DNA of 64,000 nucleotides from an uncultured Rhodospirillaceae bacterium (GTDB lineage Bacteria; Pseudomonadota; Alphaproteobacteria; Rhodospirillales; UBA2165). Numbering within the stretch: the stretch's first letter is position 1; each line of letters opens with the position of its first letter. A model generated the notes under the pieces. It did no database searches and was not told the origin of the DNA. It saw nothing but the letters and a program-made list of their open reading frames with translations. This document shows positions 30,594 to 38,182 of the stretch, piece by piece. Where the stretch lies: positions 1 through 64,000 of the forward strand of contig CAJWAR010000018.1 of NCBI GenBank assembly GCA_913020445.1, written 5' to 3'. The translations under genes were made by a program, and so were the position numbers.

Positions 30594-30995
30594 CTACCCC
30601 ACCGCCGTACATCTCGGTACCGGGCAGGTGAATTTGGTGTTTTTGGGCTTCTCGGGATGACCCGCGTTATCGCTGGGCTTGAAGTCGTGAAAAATCTCGC
30701 ATTCGCGGTCATAGGCGTTGCGGGTTGAGCGGAAAAATTTAAAACGGAAGCCTTTATACTTACCGATATGTTTTCTGAGCTCGCCGCCGAGATCACCATC
30801 AACATGGCGCACATAGCGAATGGCAAAGCGCGGCTTGCCATCAGCGCCTTTGCGAACTCCGCCGAGCACAAAAACGCTCGCTGAGCTCCAGCCGTCACCA
30901 TCGTCGACCTGCTCTTTGATCGTCGCTTCGTCCAGCGGCAGTGGCTTACCAAGGCCGGATTTTAAAATTTTCTCAGTCATATAAGGCGCGATCAT
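30594..30995 (-). CDS. Conserved-looking hypothetical protein, about 133 aa
   Basis: No family recognised. The sequence is well mixed and codon use looks coding: 'LDEATIKEQVDDGDGWSSASVFVLGG', then 'RYVRHVDGDLGGELRKHIGKYKGFRFKFFRSTRNAYDRECEIFHDF', ending with a Cys pair 'CPVPRC'. The track start at 31103 would run into the msrB gene on the other strand, so a start at ATG 30995 (MIAPYM) or 30980 (MTEK) is more likely. Neither has a clear ribosome-binding site. It may share a transcript with the MetE-like gene. Confidence 0.55.
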   Translation of the reverse strand: MIAPYMTEKILKSGLGKPLPLDEATIKEQVDDGDGWSSASVFVLGGVRKGADGKPRFAIRYVRHVDGDLGGELRKHIGKYKGFRFKFFRSTRNAYDRECEIFHDFKPSDNAGHPEKPKNTKFTCPVPRCTAVG

Positions 30996-31083
30996 TGGTA
31001 ATTTTAAGCCGCTTTGCAAGTCTGTTTGTCTCACTGGTGCTGGCAGAGTACCCTGCATATTGGGGGATGCGTGAGGATATAAG

Positions 31084-31482
31084 ATGGCTGATAAAATCAC
31101 CAAAACCGATATCGAGTGGCAGGAACAGCTGACGCCCGAGCAATATTACGTCACCCGCCAGAAAGGCACCGAGCGCCCGTTCACCGGTGAATACAATGAC
31201 TGCAAAATCCCGGGTACATTTGAATGCAGCTGCTGTGGCGTGGCGCTGTTTACCTCCGATCACAAATTTGATTCCGGTTCCGGCTGGCCGAGCTATTGGC
31301 AGCCGATCAGCGAAGACGCTATTATTTCAGAAACCGATAACAGCCTCGGCATGGCGCGTACCGAAGTCATGTGCGCCAAATGCGACAGCCATCTCGGCCA
31401 TGTTTTCCCGGATGGCCCGGAGCCGACCGGGCTGCGTTATTGCATTAATTCTTTGTCACTAAAGCTCAACGAGAAAGACTAG
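31084..31482 (+). CDS. msrB: Peptide-methionine (R)-S-oxide reductase MsrB
   Basis: Reduces the R-form of methionine sulfoxide in proteins using thioredoxin. At 132 aa it has two zinc CxxC pairs ('[11 protein letters not shown]' and '[13 protein letters not shown]'), the conserved '[11 protein letters not shown]' and the catalytic Cys in '[10 protein letters not shown]'. GAGGATATAAG precedes the ATG. It has no signal peptide, so it is cytosolic. An EamA exporter gene follows after 13 nt, possibly cotranscribed. The MsrA partner is not in this window. Confidence 0.96.
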   Translation: MADKITKTDIEWQEQLTPEQYYVTRQKGTERPFTGEYNDCKIPGTFECSCCGVALFTSDHKFDSGSGWPSYWQPISEDAIISETDNSLGMARTEVMCAKCDSHLGHVFPDGPEPTGLRYCINSLSLKLNEKD

Positions 31483-31495
31483 AGCGCCGCCCCTG

Positions 31496-32368
31496 ATGTC
31501 CAGAAATATTCGTGCTATCCTTCTCATGACCCTGTCTGTCGGCATGCTGGCCGCCCTCGACGGCATCGTGAAGATCGTCAACAACCTCGGCATGCACCCG
31601 TTCGAGATCGCCTTTTTCCGCAATGTTTTTGGCCTGATCGCTTTGATCCCTTTTTTCATGCGGATCGGTTTTAACGAGCTCAAAACACGGCGTTTAAAAA
31701 TGCATCTTGGACGCGGCTGTATCCATTCTGCCTCAATGATCACCTGGTTTTGGGCCTTGACGGTGATCCCGCTGGCCGATGCGACGGCGCTTAGTTTTAT
31801 GGTGCCGGTGTTCGCTTCGATCGGCGCGATCTTTATCATGCGTGAGCCTTCGCAGATGACCCGCTGGATATCCATCGTCATTGGCTTTATCGGCATGATC
31901 GTCATCTTACGTCCAGGGTTTGCCGATATCAGCTTTGGCACCTGGCTGGTATTGGGCGGCACGATTTTTGTCGCGACGTCCAAGCTGATGACCAAATCAC
32001 TGTCCCGCACCGAAAGCCCGTCGACCATCGTCGCCTATATGAGCTTCACTTTGACCATCGTCTCCTTCGCGTTTGCGGTCTTCGTCTGGACTTGGCCGAC
32101 GCTTGAGATGTGGCTGTGGTTTATTGCCCTCGGCGGCATGGGCAGCGTCGCCCATGTCATCCAGGCGCAGGCTTATAAAGACGGCGATGTCACCTTGGTG
32201 GAGCCGGCAACATTTTTGCGCCTGGTCTGGGCAGCACTGGTTGGCTTTGTTGTGTTTGGTGAAGTGCCGCAAATTTGGAGCTGGATCGGCGGCGGCATTA
32301 TCATGGTCGGCGTTTTAATGCTGATCCGGAGCGAAGCTAAATCGAGGGTGGCCGCAAACACCGATTAA
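31496..32368 (+). CDS. DMT superfamily transporter (EamA domains)
   Basis: A 290-aa inner-membrane protein with about ten hydrophobic segments in two EamA repeats, for example 'AILLMTLSVGMLAALDGIVKI' and 'FGTWLVLGGTIFVATSKLM'. Such proteins export metabolites or amino acids. The substrate is unknown. It follows msrB closely. Its stop overlaps the stop of the convergent radical SAM gene by 4 nt. Confidence 0.88.
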   Translation: MSRNIRAILLMTLSVGMLAALDGIVKIVNNLGMHPFEIAFFRNVFGLIALIPFFMRIGFNELKTRRLKMHLGRGCIHSASMITWFWALTVIPLADATALSFMVPVFASIGAIFIMREPSQMTRWISIVIGFIGMIVILRPGFADISFGTWLVLGGTIFVATSKLMTKSLSRTESPSTIVAYMSFTLTIVSFAFAVFVWTWPTLEMWLWFIALGGMGSVAHVIQAQAYKDGDVTLVEPATFLRLVWAALVGFVVFGEVPQIWSWIGGGIIMVGVLMLIRSEAKSRVAANTD

Positions 32369-33378
32369 GCAAGCACCGCATTAATATCGTGCTCGGCATA
32401 GGCGATGCATTTTTCACACGCCGTGCCGGTGACATCGAGATCAAGATTGGCCTGGCGGAGCTTTTGAAACGGCACTGAATGCCAGGCTTCCATAAAGTCC
32501 GTTGTTGTCAGATCACCCATATTGAAACGGCCATCATGATCAAAACAGCAGGCGGCCAAATGACCATCATAGGTGACGTGGCCTTCGGTAAAGATCGACC
32601 AGCAGGGTAACGGGTCCCGCATATTATCAGCCCGCCCGATATTACCGGCGACCGGCATGGTGCCACGCTCACCGGCGGTTAGCCCGGCCTGACCGTAGAG
32701 CGGCAGCCAATAATGCAGATCAACAAAGGGCTCAATTTCGGCGATGGCGGCTTTCATGCGCTGCAGCTGCTCGCCGTCATAATGGATGGACGAGGCATAG
32801 ATACCGCAATGATGCCCGGTTCGCGTCTCGACCTCATCGCGGATCGCCTTTACCGCCTGAATATTGCTGACCACTGTATCGAAGGCATCAACCCGGGTGA
32901 TGTCTTTGCATTGCGCCGGGTCGGCATAATTGAAGGAAAACTTGAGACTGTCGAGACCGGCTTCGATGCACGCCCCGACTCGTTCCGGTGACGCCATACG
33001 GCCATTGCTGGTCAGAAAGACATACGGGTAGCCGGCAACATTTTTGGCGTAGTCGATAGCTTCGGGCAGCTTTTTATAGAGAAAACTTTCGCCGAGATAG
33101 AACACACCCAACTCTTCGACGCCGGCATCGCGCATTTCCTGGACAATCCGGCAATAGAAATCCCAATCGATCTCACCTTTGTCACGCAGCCGGGAACCGG
33201 TGGCGCAATAAAAACATTTGAAGTCACAATTGGCCGTCAGCTCGATCTTGACGCTCTTCGGCGCCGGCGGCAGCGCGGACCGGTAGTCATCAGGAATGCG
33301 TGTAATATTATCAACGCGGTCGGTAATCATTTTTGCATCTGAGCACAGGGCACAGGATCTCGCGTTGATTTTCGTCAA
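32365..33378 (-). CDS. Radical SAM protein with SPASM/twitch domain
   Basis: A 337-aa iron-sulfur enzyme. The SAM-cluster motif CxxxCxxC is in 'TANCDFKCFYCATG' (about residues 50-60). The C-terminal Cys set of a SPASM-type domain is in 'PCWSIFTEGHVTYDGHLAACCFDHDG' and 'GTACEKCIAYAEH'. SPASM enzymes modify peptides, cofactors or nucleosides using auxiliary clusters. No precursor peptide is seen nearby. The track start at 33378 is TTG. An ATG at 33330 (MITDRVDN) is an alternative and neither has a good ribosome-binding site. It is the last gene of a tight leftward cluster with a DUF2141 protein, an amidohydrolase and a small barrel protein. Confidence 0.87.
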   Translation of the reverse strand: MTKINARSCALCSDAKMITDRVDNITRIPDDYRSALPPAPKSVKIELTANCDFKCFYCATGSRLRDKGEIDWDFYCRIVQEMRDAGVEELGVFYLGESFLYKKLPEAIDYAKNVAGYPYVFLTSNGRMASPERVGACIEAGLDSLKFSFNYADPAQCKDITRVDAFDTVVSNIQAVKAIRDEVETRTGHHCGIYASSIHYDGEQLQRMKAAIAEIEPFVDLHYWLPLYGQAGLTAGERGTMPVAGNIGRADNMRDPLPCWSIFTEGHVTYDGHLAACCFDHDGRFNMGDLTTTDFMEAWHSVPFQKLRQANLDLDVTGTACEKCIAYAEHDINAVLA

Positions 33379-33393
33379 TTCAAGCTATTCGAG

Positions 33394-33807
33394 CTAATAA
33401 ACAACTTTCAAGCTGATCCAGCTGTTGCCATCGCCGACTTTAAAAGCGGCGGCCTCGAATGACGGCGGTCCGAAGAACACCCGGGCGTTATTGGAAAAGC
33501 CGTAGCCTTCCAAGGGCAGGCCGAAAAAATTGGTATCCATTGATTTATTGGTGTTTTCATCATGATGGATCGCCAGCGCATATTCTCCCGGCTTTAGGTC
33601 TTTGAAAATGACACGGATTTCACCCGGTTTTGCCGCAATATCATGGTCGCGGATGTCTTGGCCGCGTGGAAACTCCGACGCTTGGTCAAACAGCGCCAGC
33701 CGCATCATACCGTCGCCGTTACGCAGGCCTTGAATGGTGACTTCGAGATCACCGGCATCGGCTGAAGTAATGTAAAGCAGAGCGGCAATGAACAGGATCA
33801 GCCGCAT
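33394..33807 (-). CDS. DUF2141 secreted protein
   Basis: A 137-aa protein with a signal peptide (MRLILFIAALLYITSADA) and the DUF2141 core 'LKPGEYALAIHHDENTNKSMDTNFFGLPLEGYGFSNNA'. The domain is a periplasmic beta-sandwich whose role is not known. It lies 6 nt after the amidohydrolase gene and 15 nt before the radical SAM gene, so it is clearly cotranscribed with both. Confidence 0.88.
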   Translation of the reverse strand: MRLILFIAALLYITSADAGDLEVTIQGLRNGDGMMRLALFDQASEFPRGQDIRDHDIAAKPGEIRVIFKDLKPGEYALAIHHDENTNKSMDTNFFGLPLEGYGFSNNARVFFGPPSFEAAAFKVGDGNSWISLKVVY

Positions 33808-33813
33808 AACTAT

Positions 33814-35352
33814 CTAAAGCACGCCCGCGTCGTGAACGACTTTGCCGTCGACCACAGTTAGCACCGATGTTAGTTTGCGAATATCCTGGTCCGGCACTGC
33901 TTGTTCATCAAAGAAGTCGTCGCTAAGTATGACAAAATCGCCATATTTACCGACTTCAATCGGGCCCATTTTTTTCTCTTCCTTGCAGAACCAGCCTTGC
34001 GGTTGAGTCCAAATGCGGACGATTTCCTGGCGGCTGATCGATTGGCCGGGATTAATCTGCTCGCCCGCGTGATTATTACCGGTAACGGCGAAATACAACA
34101 TGTTCCATGGGTTCATGGTCGAAATCCGGGCTCCATCAGAGCCGCCGCCAACTTGCAGATCGCTATCTAAGATCATCCGGAAGGGCGGCGCGCCCGGCGA
34201 CTGCACCATGCCTTCGAGATAGCGTGCCGAGTGGGAACTTATGCCGACACCAAGATCAATAGCGCGGTCAATGGTTTCCTGATCGATACCGTAGCAATGA
34301 TCCATCGACCAATGCAGATCAGCGAGTGGAATGTCTTTATTCACTTTTTCCCACACATCGAGATGCGCTTTTTGCTCTTCCAGCGCGACCATATGCTGTT
34401 TGTAGATCCAGCCGCGTTCAGCGACCGCGCGCACTGATTCCGTATAGAAATCCGGCAGCGGTTGCTGGCGTTGCAGCTTGTTCGGGATCAGCCATTCACC
34501 AACACCAACGACACGGACGATATCATTGCCGAACTCCTTGAAGGTGTAGTCGAGCCGGGCGGTCAGATCGGGTAATTTCGCATCAGTATCCAATACCGGC
34601 AGAAACACCCGCACCCGCATCGGTACTTTATCGTCCCGCATCAATTCCAGGATCGGATTGTAGCCGGTGGCCGGATCGAGCCAGCCGCCAGCCGGAATAG
34701 TGCCGCCCATATCAAACACATTGGTAAGGCCTTTCGAGAGCGCGAAGTCCATCTGGTTCTGGGTCTGGCGCATGGTGTCTTGGTAAGAGTGACGCGCCGC
34801 CAAAGCATTCCAGGCATCGACGGTCTCTTTGCCTTGCGCGACAATACCATCTTCGCCAACCGGCACGCCAAGTCCCTCAATGAGTTCTTTGCCGAGCGCA
34901 TTGGTCGCCCCTGGGCCCCAATTCGAGATCGACAGATAGACCGGATGATCCGGCGCGGCATCGTTCATCTCGGCCAATGTCGGGTAGCGTTTTTCATCGA
35001 ACTGGTCAGGATGAATGCCGCCAAGCGCACTTAAGAGCTCCCCTTTGGGTGCTGTTTTCGCCCGCGCCTGAATGACGCTAAGTGCCTCTTCAATGGTGAA
35101 CGCCGTCTCCATCTCCCGCATGTCATGGCCCGGAATAAGACCGGTGCGCAGAAAATGGATGTGGTTATCGATCAGGCCCGGAATGACGGTCCGGCCCTGC
35201 AAATCGATCACTTTGGCATCGGGATCGAAAGCTGTATTGCCTTCATCAATTGAAGCGATCAAGCCGGCGCGAATGGTAACAGATGACGCCACCGTATCGG
35301 CTTCATCCATGGTATGGATTTTACCGTTCAGCAGGACCAGCTCATACGACAT
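33814..35352 (-). CDS. Amidohydrolase family 3 (YtcJ-like)
   Basis: A 512-aa metal-dependent hydrolase. The first metal motif HxH is in 'GLIDNHIHFLRTG', a later His is in 'LHWSMDHCYGID', and the family end is 'GKYGDFVILSDDFF'. YtcJ-like enzymes hydrolyse amide or ester bonds of varied small molecules. The substrate is unknown. It has no signal peptide. The gaps are 3 nt to the upstream barrel gene and 6 nt to DUF2141. Confidence 0.88.
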   Translation of the reverse strand: MSYELVLLNGKIHTMDEADTVASSVTIRAGLIASIDEGNTAFDPDAKVIDLQGRTVIPGLIDNHIHFLRTGLIPGHDMREMETAFTIEEALSVIQARAKTAPKGELLSALGGIHPDQFDEKRYPTLAEMNDAAPDHPVYLSISNWGPGATNALGKELIEGLGVPVGEDGIVAQGKETVDAWNALAARHSYQDTMRQTQNQMDFALSKGLTNVFDMGGTIPAGGWLDPATGYNPILELMRDDKVPMRVRVFLPVLDTDAKLPDLTARLDYTFKEFGNDIVRVVGVGEWLIPNKLQRQQPLPDFYTESVRAVAERGWIYKQHMVALEEQKAHLDVWEKVNKDIPLADLHWSMDHCYGIDQETIDRAIDLGVGISSHSARYLEGMVQSPGAPPFRMILDSDLQVGGGSDGARISTMNPWNMLYFAVTGNNHAGEQINPGQSISRQEIVRIWTQPQGWFCKEEKKMGPIEVGKYGDFVILSDDFFDEQAVPDQDIRKLTSVLTVVDGKVVHDAGVL

Positions 35353-35355
35353 AAA

Positions 35356-35709
35356 TCAGTCCATTAGCTTTCTGAGCGCGAATTGCCGGTTCGACGTATG
35401 GGGGCGGACTTCACCCGGCCAGCGCCCGGCGTCAACGGCGACGCCCCATTCTTCGCTTTCCAGAACCGCCGGGCTTTCGATTTCATAGATCGCCGTATAG
35501 GTTGGCTCGTTTGACTGATCCATTTCATTCACCGTGCCACTAAAATTCATTTTGGCCGGCGTGACCTTGTAGCGTTCGACGCTCAGGACGCCCGGCACTT
35601 TTAATATTCCCGGAATATGTTCGGTGTCGTAAATCTCGTTGAACAAATCTTCTTTTTCAGGCGTAACATCCATGCTGGCGACCAGCAGGTATTTCTCTTT
35701 TTGCGACAT
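35356..35709 (-). CDS. Small dimeric alpha-beta barrel (ferredoxin-fold) protein
   Basis: A 117-aa protein, 'KYLLVASMDVTPEKEDLFNEIYDTEHIPGILKVPGVLSVERYKV', with the size and pattern of EthD/DUF4286-like dimeric alpha-beta barrels that bind or degrade small molecules. AAAGGATTA precedes two adjacent ATGs. The second (35709, MSQKEKY) has the better spacing. It is the first gene of the leftward amidohydrolase cluster. The 155 nt upstream (35713-35867) show nothing I can name. Confidence 0.72.
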   Translation of the reverse strand: MSQKEKYLLVASMDVTPEKEDLFNEIYDTEHIPGILKVPGVLSVERYKVTPAKMNFSGTVNEMDQSNEPTYTAIYEIESPAVLESEEWGVAVDAGRWPGEVRPHTSNRQFALRKLMD

Positions 35710-35867
35710 CATTAATCCTTTGGTTAAATTTGCCGGGCAGCGCGCTCTTGCTTTTCAGGCAAGCCCCCTCGCTTGACCCAATCGTAGCGATCTCTTAGCG
35801 CCTCCGACAATATCCGGTATTTCATGCTTCACGCTGGTATCCTATTGGCCCCCATTAATCGACGAAG

Positions 35868-37205
35868 TTAATCTTCGTCCTCTCCGCCAATAACATTTAC
35901 TTCATCAGCAAACGGATTTACATCCTCGTGAGGATAATCTGCCGGATTAAACCAGCGGAAAAAATATGGCACCGCCCGTTGCCGCGCATCATCAGATGTT
36001 CCCTGTCCGGCCAAAAACGACTTGGCGATAGATGGCTTGAATAGTTCTTTGTAAGTGTGGAAGCACCATAACACCAACAGCTCGCCTAAATGGGGCGGCA
36101 GATTTGGCACCATTTTATAAATCCAGTCCCGGGTGGCACCCTCGCGTCCTTCGCGATCCATCTCTTCGTCTTCGACACCCATTTCCTGCTCAAGCAGTTG
36201 ACGGACGGCGTCTTTGTTTTCGTCAATTATTTCCTGGAAATAATCCATCAGCACGGCAAAGATCGCAATATCCTCAACTTTTGGCGCATCATATTCACCA
36301 GCTTTTACGCCCTCCTGGAGAACGGCCCAAAAACCGTCCGCCTTTTCATTTGAACCGGCAACGGTCTTGGCCGTTTTGGTGGCAGTTTTTTCTTTTTTCT
36401 TCTTTAGCCCGCCAAGTAAGCCACCTTTTTTCTTTTCAGGTTTAGCTTTTTTTCCCTCTTTACCCGGCTCACTGTCACGCAATGTTGAAGCGAAATCATC
36501 CATGATGCTGTTCCAAATCAAGCGAACAACATTTTCCTCCACCGGTTTGCTAAACTCGCCGAAAAATTGAGCCTGGTGAAACTTTTTCTGGGCTACGCTA
36601 TCAGACATATTGCGAATCCGCCGGTTGGCCATCATGCCCGGCAACACAAACTCGCGAACAGCTTTGACAAATCTATCGGCAAAGGCCGGCTTTAAAATAA
36701 AGGCCGGCGATGGATCATTTTGACCCACATGAAATTCCTGCAGCCGGCTATAGATGTAATCACAAAAATAATCGGCGAATGCTTCCTCAAAAACATCATG
36801 ACGCACTTCCAAACTAAGATCGGCAGGTTCCGGTTCAGCTTCCGGTCTTTTACCCGACGTCAAAACTGCCAGCAGTTCCCTCGCCCGATTGGCAATATGG
36901 TCACGAAAATCCTTATCATCGGTTTCGGCGCAGGCTTCCAAAAACTGCATGGTTGTGGCGGCGGTTTTGGCCAGATCAGCTGACGGCGCTTTCGGATCTT
37001 CTTCCGCCAGCAAGGCAACGATGATGGCTTCAATCGACCGGTCAATAGTTGAGATTAACGTGTCGCGATCTGCATCAGGACCAATTGAGGCAATATTTAC
37101 CAGAACATTCTGGAGATCAATCTCTTTACCCATTTCCGGGTCTGCAGTTGTATCCGAATCCACGCTTTGATCGCCCTGTAGAAGCTTTAGTATATTGGAT
37201 GGCAA
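35868..37205 (-). CDS. Unrecognised 445-aa protein with a central Lys-rich linker
   Basis: I do not recognise the family. Residues 1-240 and 285-445 look like two largely alpha-helical domains. Between them lies a very basic segment ('GKKAKPEKKKGG', 'GLKKKKEKTATKTAKT') resembling histone-H1-like tails. There is no signal peptide or membrane helix, so it is probably cytosolic. The C terminus is acidic ('VNVIGGEDED'). It is a single gene, just downstream of the terminator of the peroxiredoxin gene. A nucleic-acid or membrane-surface contact by the basic linker is possible but not shown. Confidence 0.7.
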   Translation of the reverse strand: MPSNILKLLQGDQSVDSDTTADPEMGKEIDLQNVLVNIASIGPDADRDTLISTIDRSIEAIIVALLAEEDPKAPSADLAKTAATTMQFLEACAETDDKDFRDHIANRARELLAVLTSGKRPEAEPEPADLSLEVRHDVFEEAFADYFCDYIYSRLQEFHVGQNDPSPAFILKPAFADRFVKAVREFVLPGMMANRRIRNMSDSVAQKKFHQAQFFGEFSKPVEENVVRLIWNSIMDDFASTLRDSEPGKEGKKAKPEKKKGGLLGGLKKKKEKTATKTAKTVAGSNEKADGFWAVLQEGVKAGEYDAPKVEDIAIFAVLMDYFQEIIDENKDAVRQLLEQEMGVEDEEMDREGREGATRDWIYKMVPNLPPHLGELLVLWCFHTYKELFKPSIAKSFLAGQGTSDDARQRAVPYFFRWFNPADYPHEDVNPFADEVNVIGGEDED

Positions 37206-37243
37206 ATACTAGTGAAATCTGTCGTAACTTGCCAACAAATAGA

Positions 37244-37273
37244 TAAAAAAAAGAGCCGGAATTAATCCGGCTC
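37244..37273 (-). terminator. Intrinsic terminator of the peroxiredoxin-like gene
   Basis: On the minus strand GAGCCGGA, a TTAAT loop, and TCCGGCTC form a perfect 8-bp stem followed by eight T. It lies about 30 nt after the TAA of the peroxiredoxin-like gene. This shows that transcription is designed to run through the whole TGA-containing reading frame and end here. Confidence 0.93.
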
Positions 37274-37301
37274 TCTTTATATTGAAATTTTTCAAAGTTG
37301 A

Positions 37302-37946
37302 TTAAAGCGCCTTTACGTCATCAACAGTCTTTTGCGGCTCGGGACGAACCGTATGATTTGGATCGGTATCAGTCGCCCGAACAATGCCATCCGGCGTCAC
37401 GACCAGGCGTGTCGGCATCGGCAGCGTCCAGCTGTCTTCGCCGTTCGAGGCAGGTAAACTAATGCCAAAACCGTCATAGATATCTTTGATTTCCGGCGCA
37501 ACTGTGAAAACCAAACCCAGTTGAGCGGTGTAGGCATTGCCTTCATCACGCAACAGATCAAAGTTGAGTTTGTGCTTATCGACCAGTTCTTTATTTTTAT
37601 CCTGAATTTGCGGCGAGATCGCCACCATGGTCGTGTTCAATTCAGCTAAATCGTCAACAATGTCACGCAAAGCATACAGCTCTGCATTACAATAAGGTCA
37701 CCAATGGCCACGATAAATGGTGACAACCAGGTTTCCTTTGGCCAGCAGGTCAGCCGAACTGACTATTGTGCCGTCAGAGTTTGGCAAACTAAAAGATGGC
37801 AAGGTATCGCCAACTTTAATCACGCCGTCCATAATGCCTGAATCCCGAATGGCTTGCGTTGCCGCACCCATTTTCATCCGAATTTCTTCGGGTATACGTT
37901 CGGCACTGGCTTCACGGAGCTTGGCGAGGCTTTCTTCTAAGCTCAT
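37302..37946 (-). CDS. Peroxiredoxin-like selenoprotein (in-frame TGA read as Sec at a UxxC motif)
   Basis: The track shows two ORFs (37698-37946 and 37302-37670), but they are in the same frame, separated only by a TGA at 37698-37700. Read through, they give a 214-aa AhpC/TSA 'peroxiredoxin-like' protein. Residues 47-70 read 'VGDTLPSFSLPNSDG' and so on, then 'TIYRGHW-[TGA]-PYCNAELYALRD', then 'TTMVAISPQ' and 'LPMPTRLVVTPDG'. The family has WCPYC here, so the TGA replaces the redox-active Cys and gives U83-P-Y-C86. A stem-loop of SECIS type follows. GGGGAG sits 7 nt before ATG 37946, and a strong terminator closes the gene. Peroxiredoxin-type UxxC selenoproteins are known in bacteria. A nonsense mutation is the alternative. 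No sel genes or tRNA-Sec are in the window. Confidence 0.78.
37667..37685 (-). promoter_or_regulatory. Candidate bacterial SECIS stem-loop
   Basis: Beginning 12 nt after the TGA, GCAGAGC and GCTTTGC form a 7-bp stem with one G-U pair around a TGTAT loop. The loop starts 20 nt after the TGA and has a G among its first two bases. Both features fit the published bacterial SECIS model (a short stem close to UGA with a G at the start of the apical loop, bound by SelB). The element lies within the coding sequence, as in other bacteria. Confidence 0.65.
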
Positions 37947-38110
37947 ATAGCTCTCCCCTAAATTAGAAAGTTAAAAAGTATGAATTGAAAGTCATACAGG
38001 ATGCGTTCTTGGGAGACAATCAAGCTCTCTTCGATAACGTATTTTTGATAATGGTTTCCTATTGGTACGTGGTCGCCACTCACTTTCTGAATTCCCGTGA
38101 CAAAGCCGGT

Positions 38111-38138
38111 TTGATGATTAAAGTCCCCTCAATATAAA
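38111..38138 (+). promoter_or_regulatory. Candidate promoter of the class V aminotransferase gene
   Basis: TTGATG (38111-38116), 16 nt, then TATAAA (38133-38138), 44 nt before the GTG start. It lies in the 236-nt divergent gap with the peroxiredoxin-like gene. I see no other clear element in that gap. Confidence 0.5.
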
Positions 38139-38182
38139 TTTTGACAAGAAAATTGACGACTTAATTAAAAGGATCAGAGAAC

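Noticed and set aside
37302-37670. Treating 37302-37670 and 37698-37946 as two separate genes
   Set aside because: They are one reading frame interrupted by a single TGA inside a conserved motif. The second 'start' is a TTG within the conserved segment and has no ribosome-binding site of its own.
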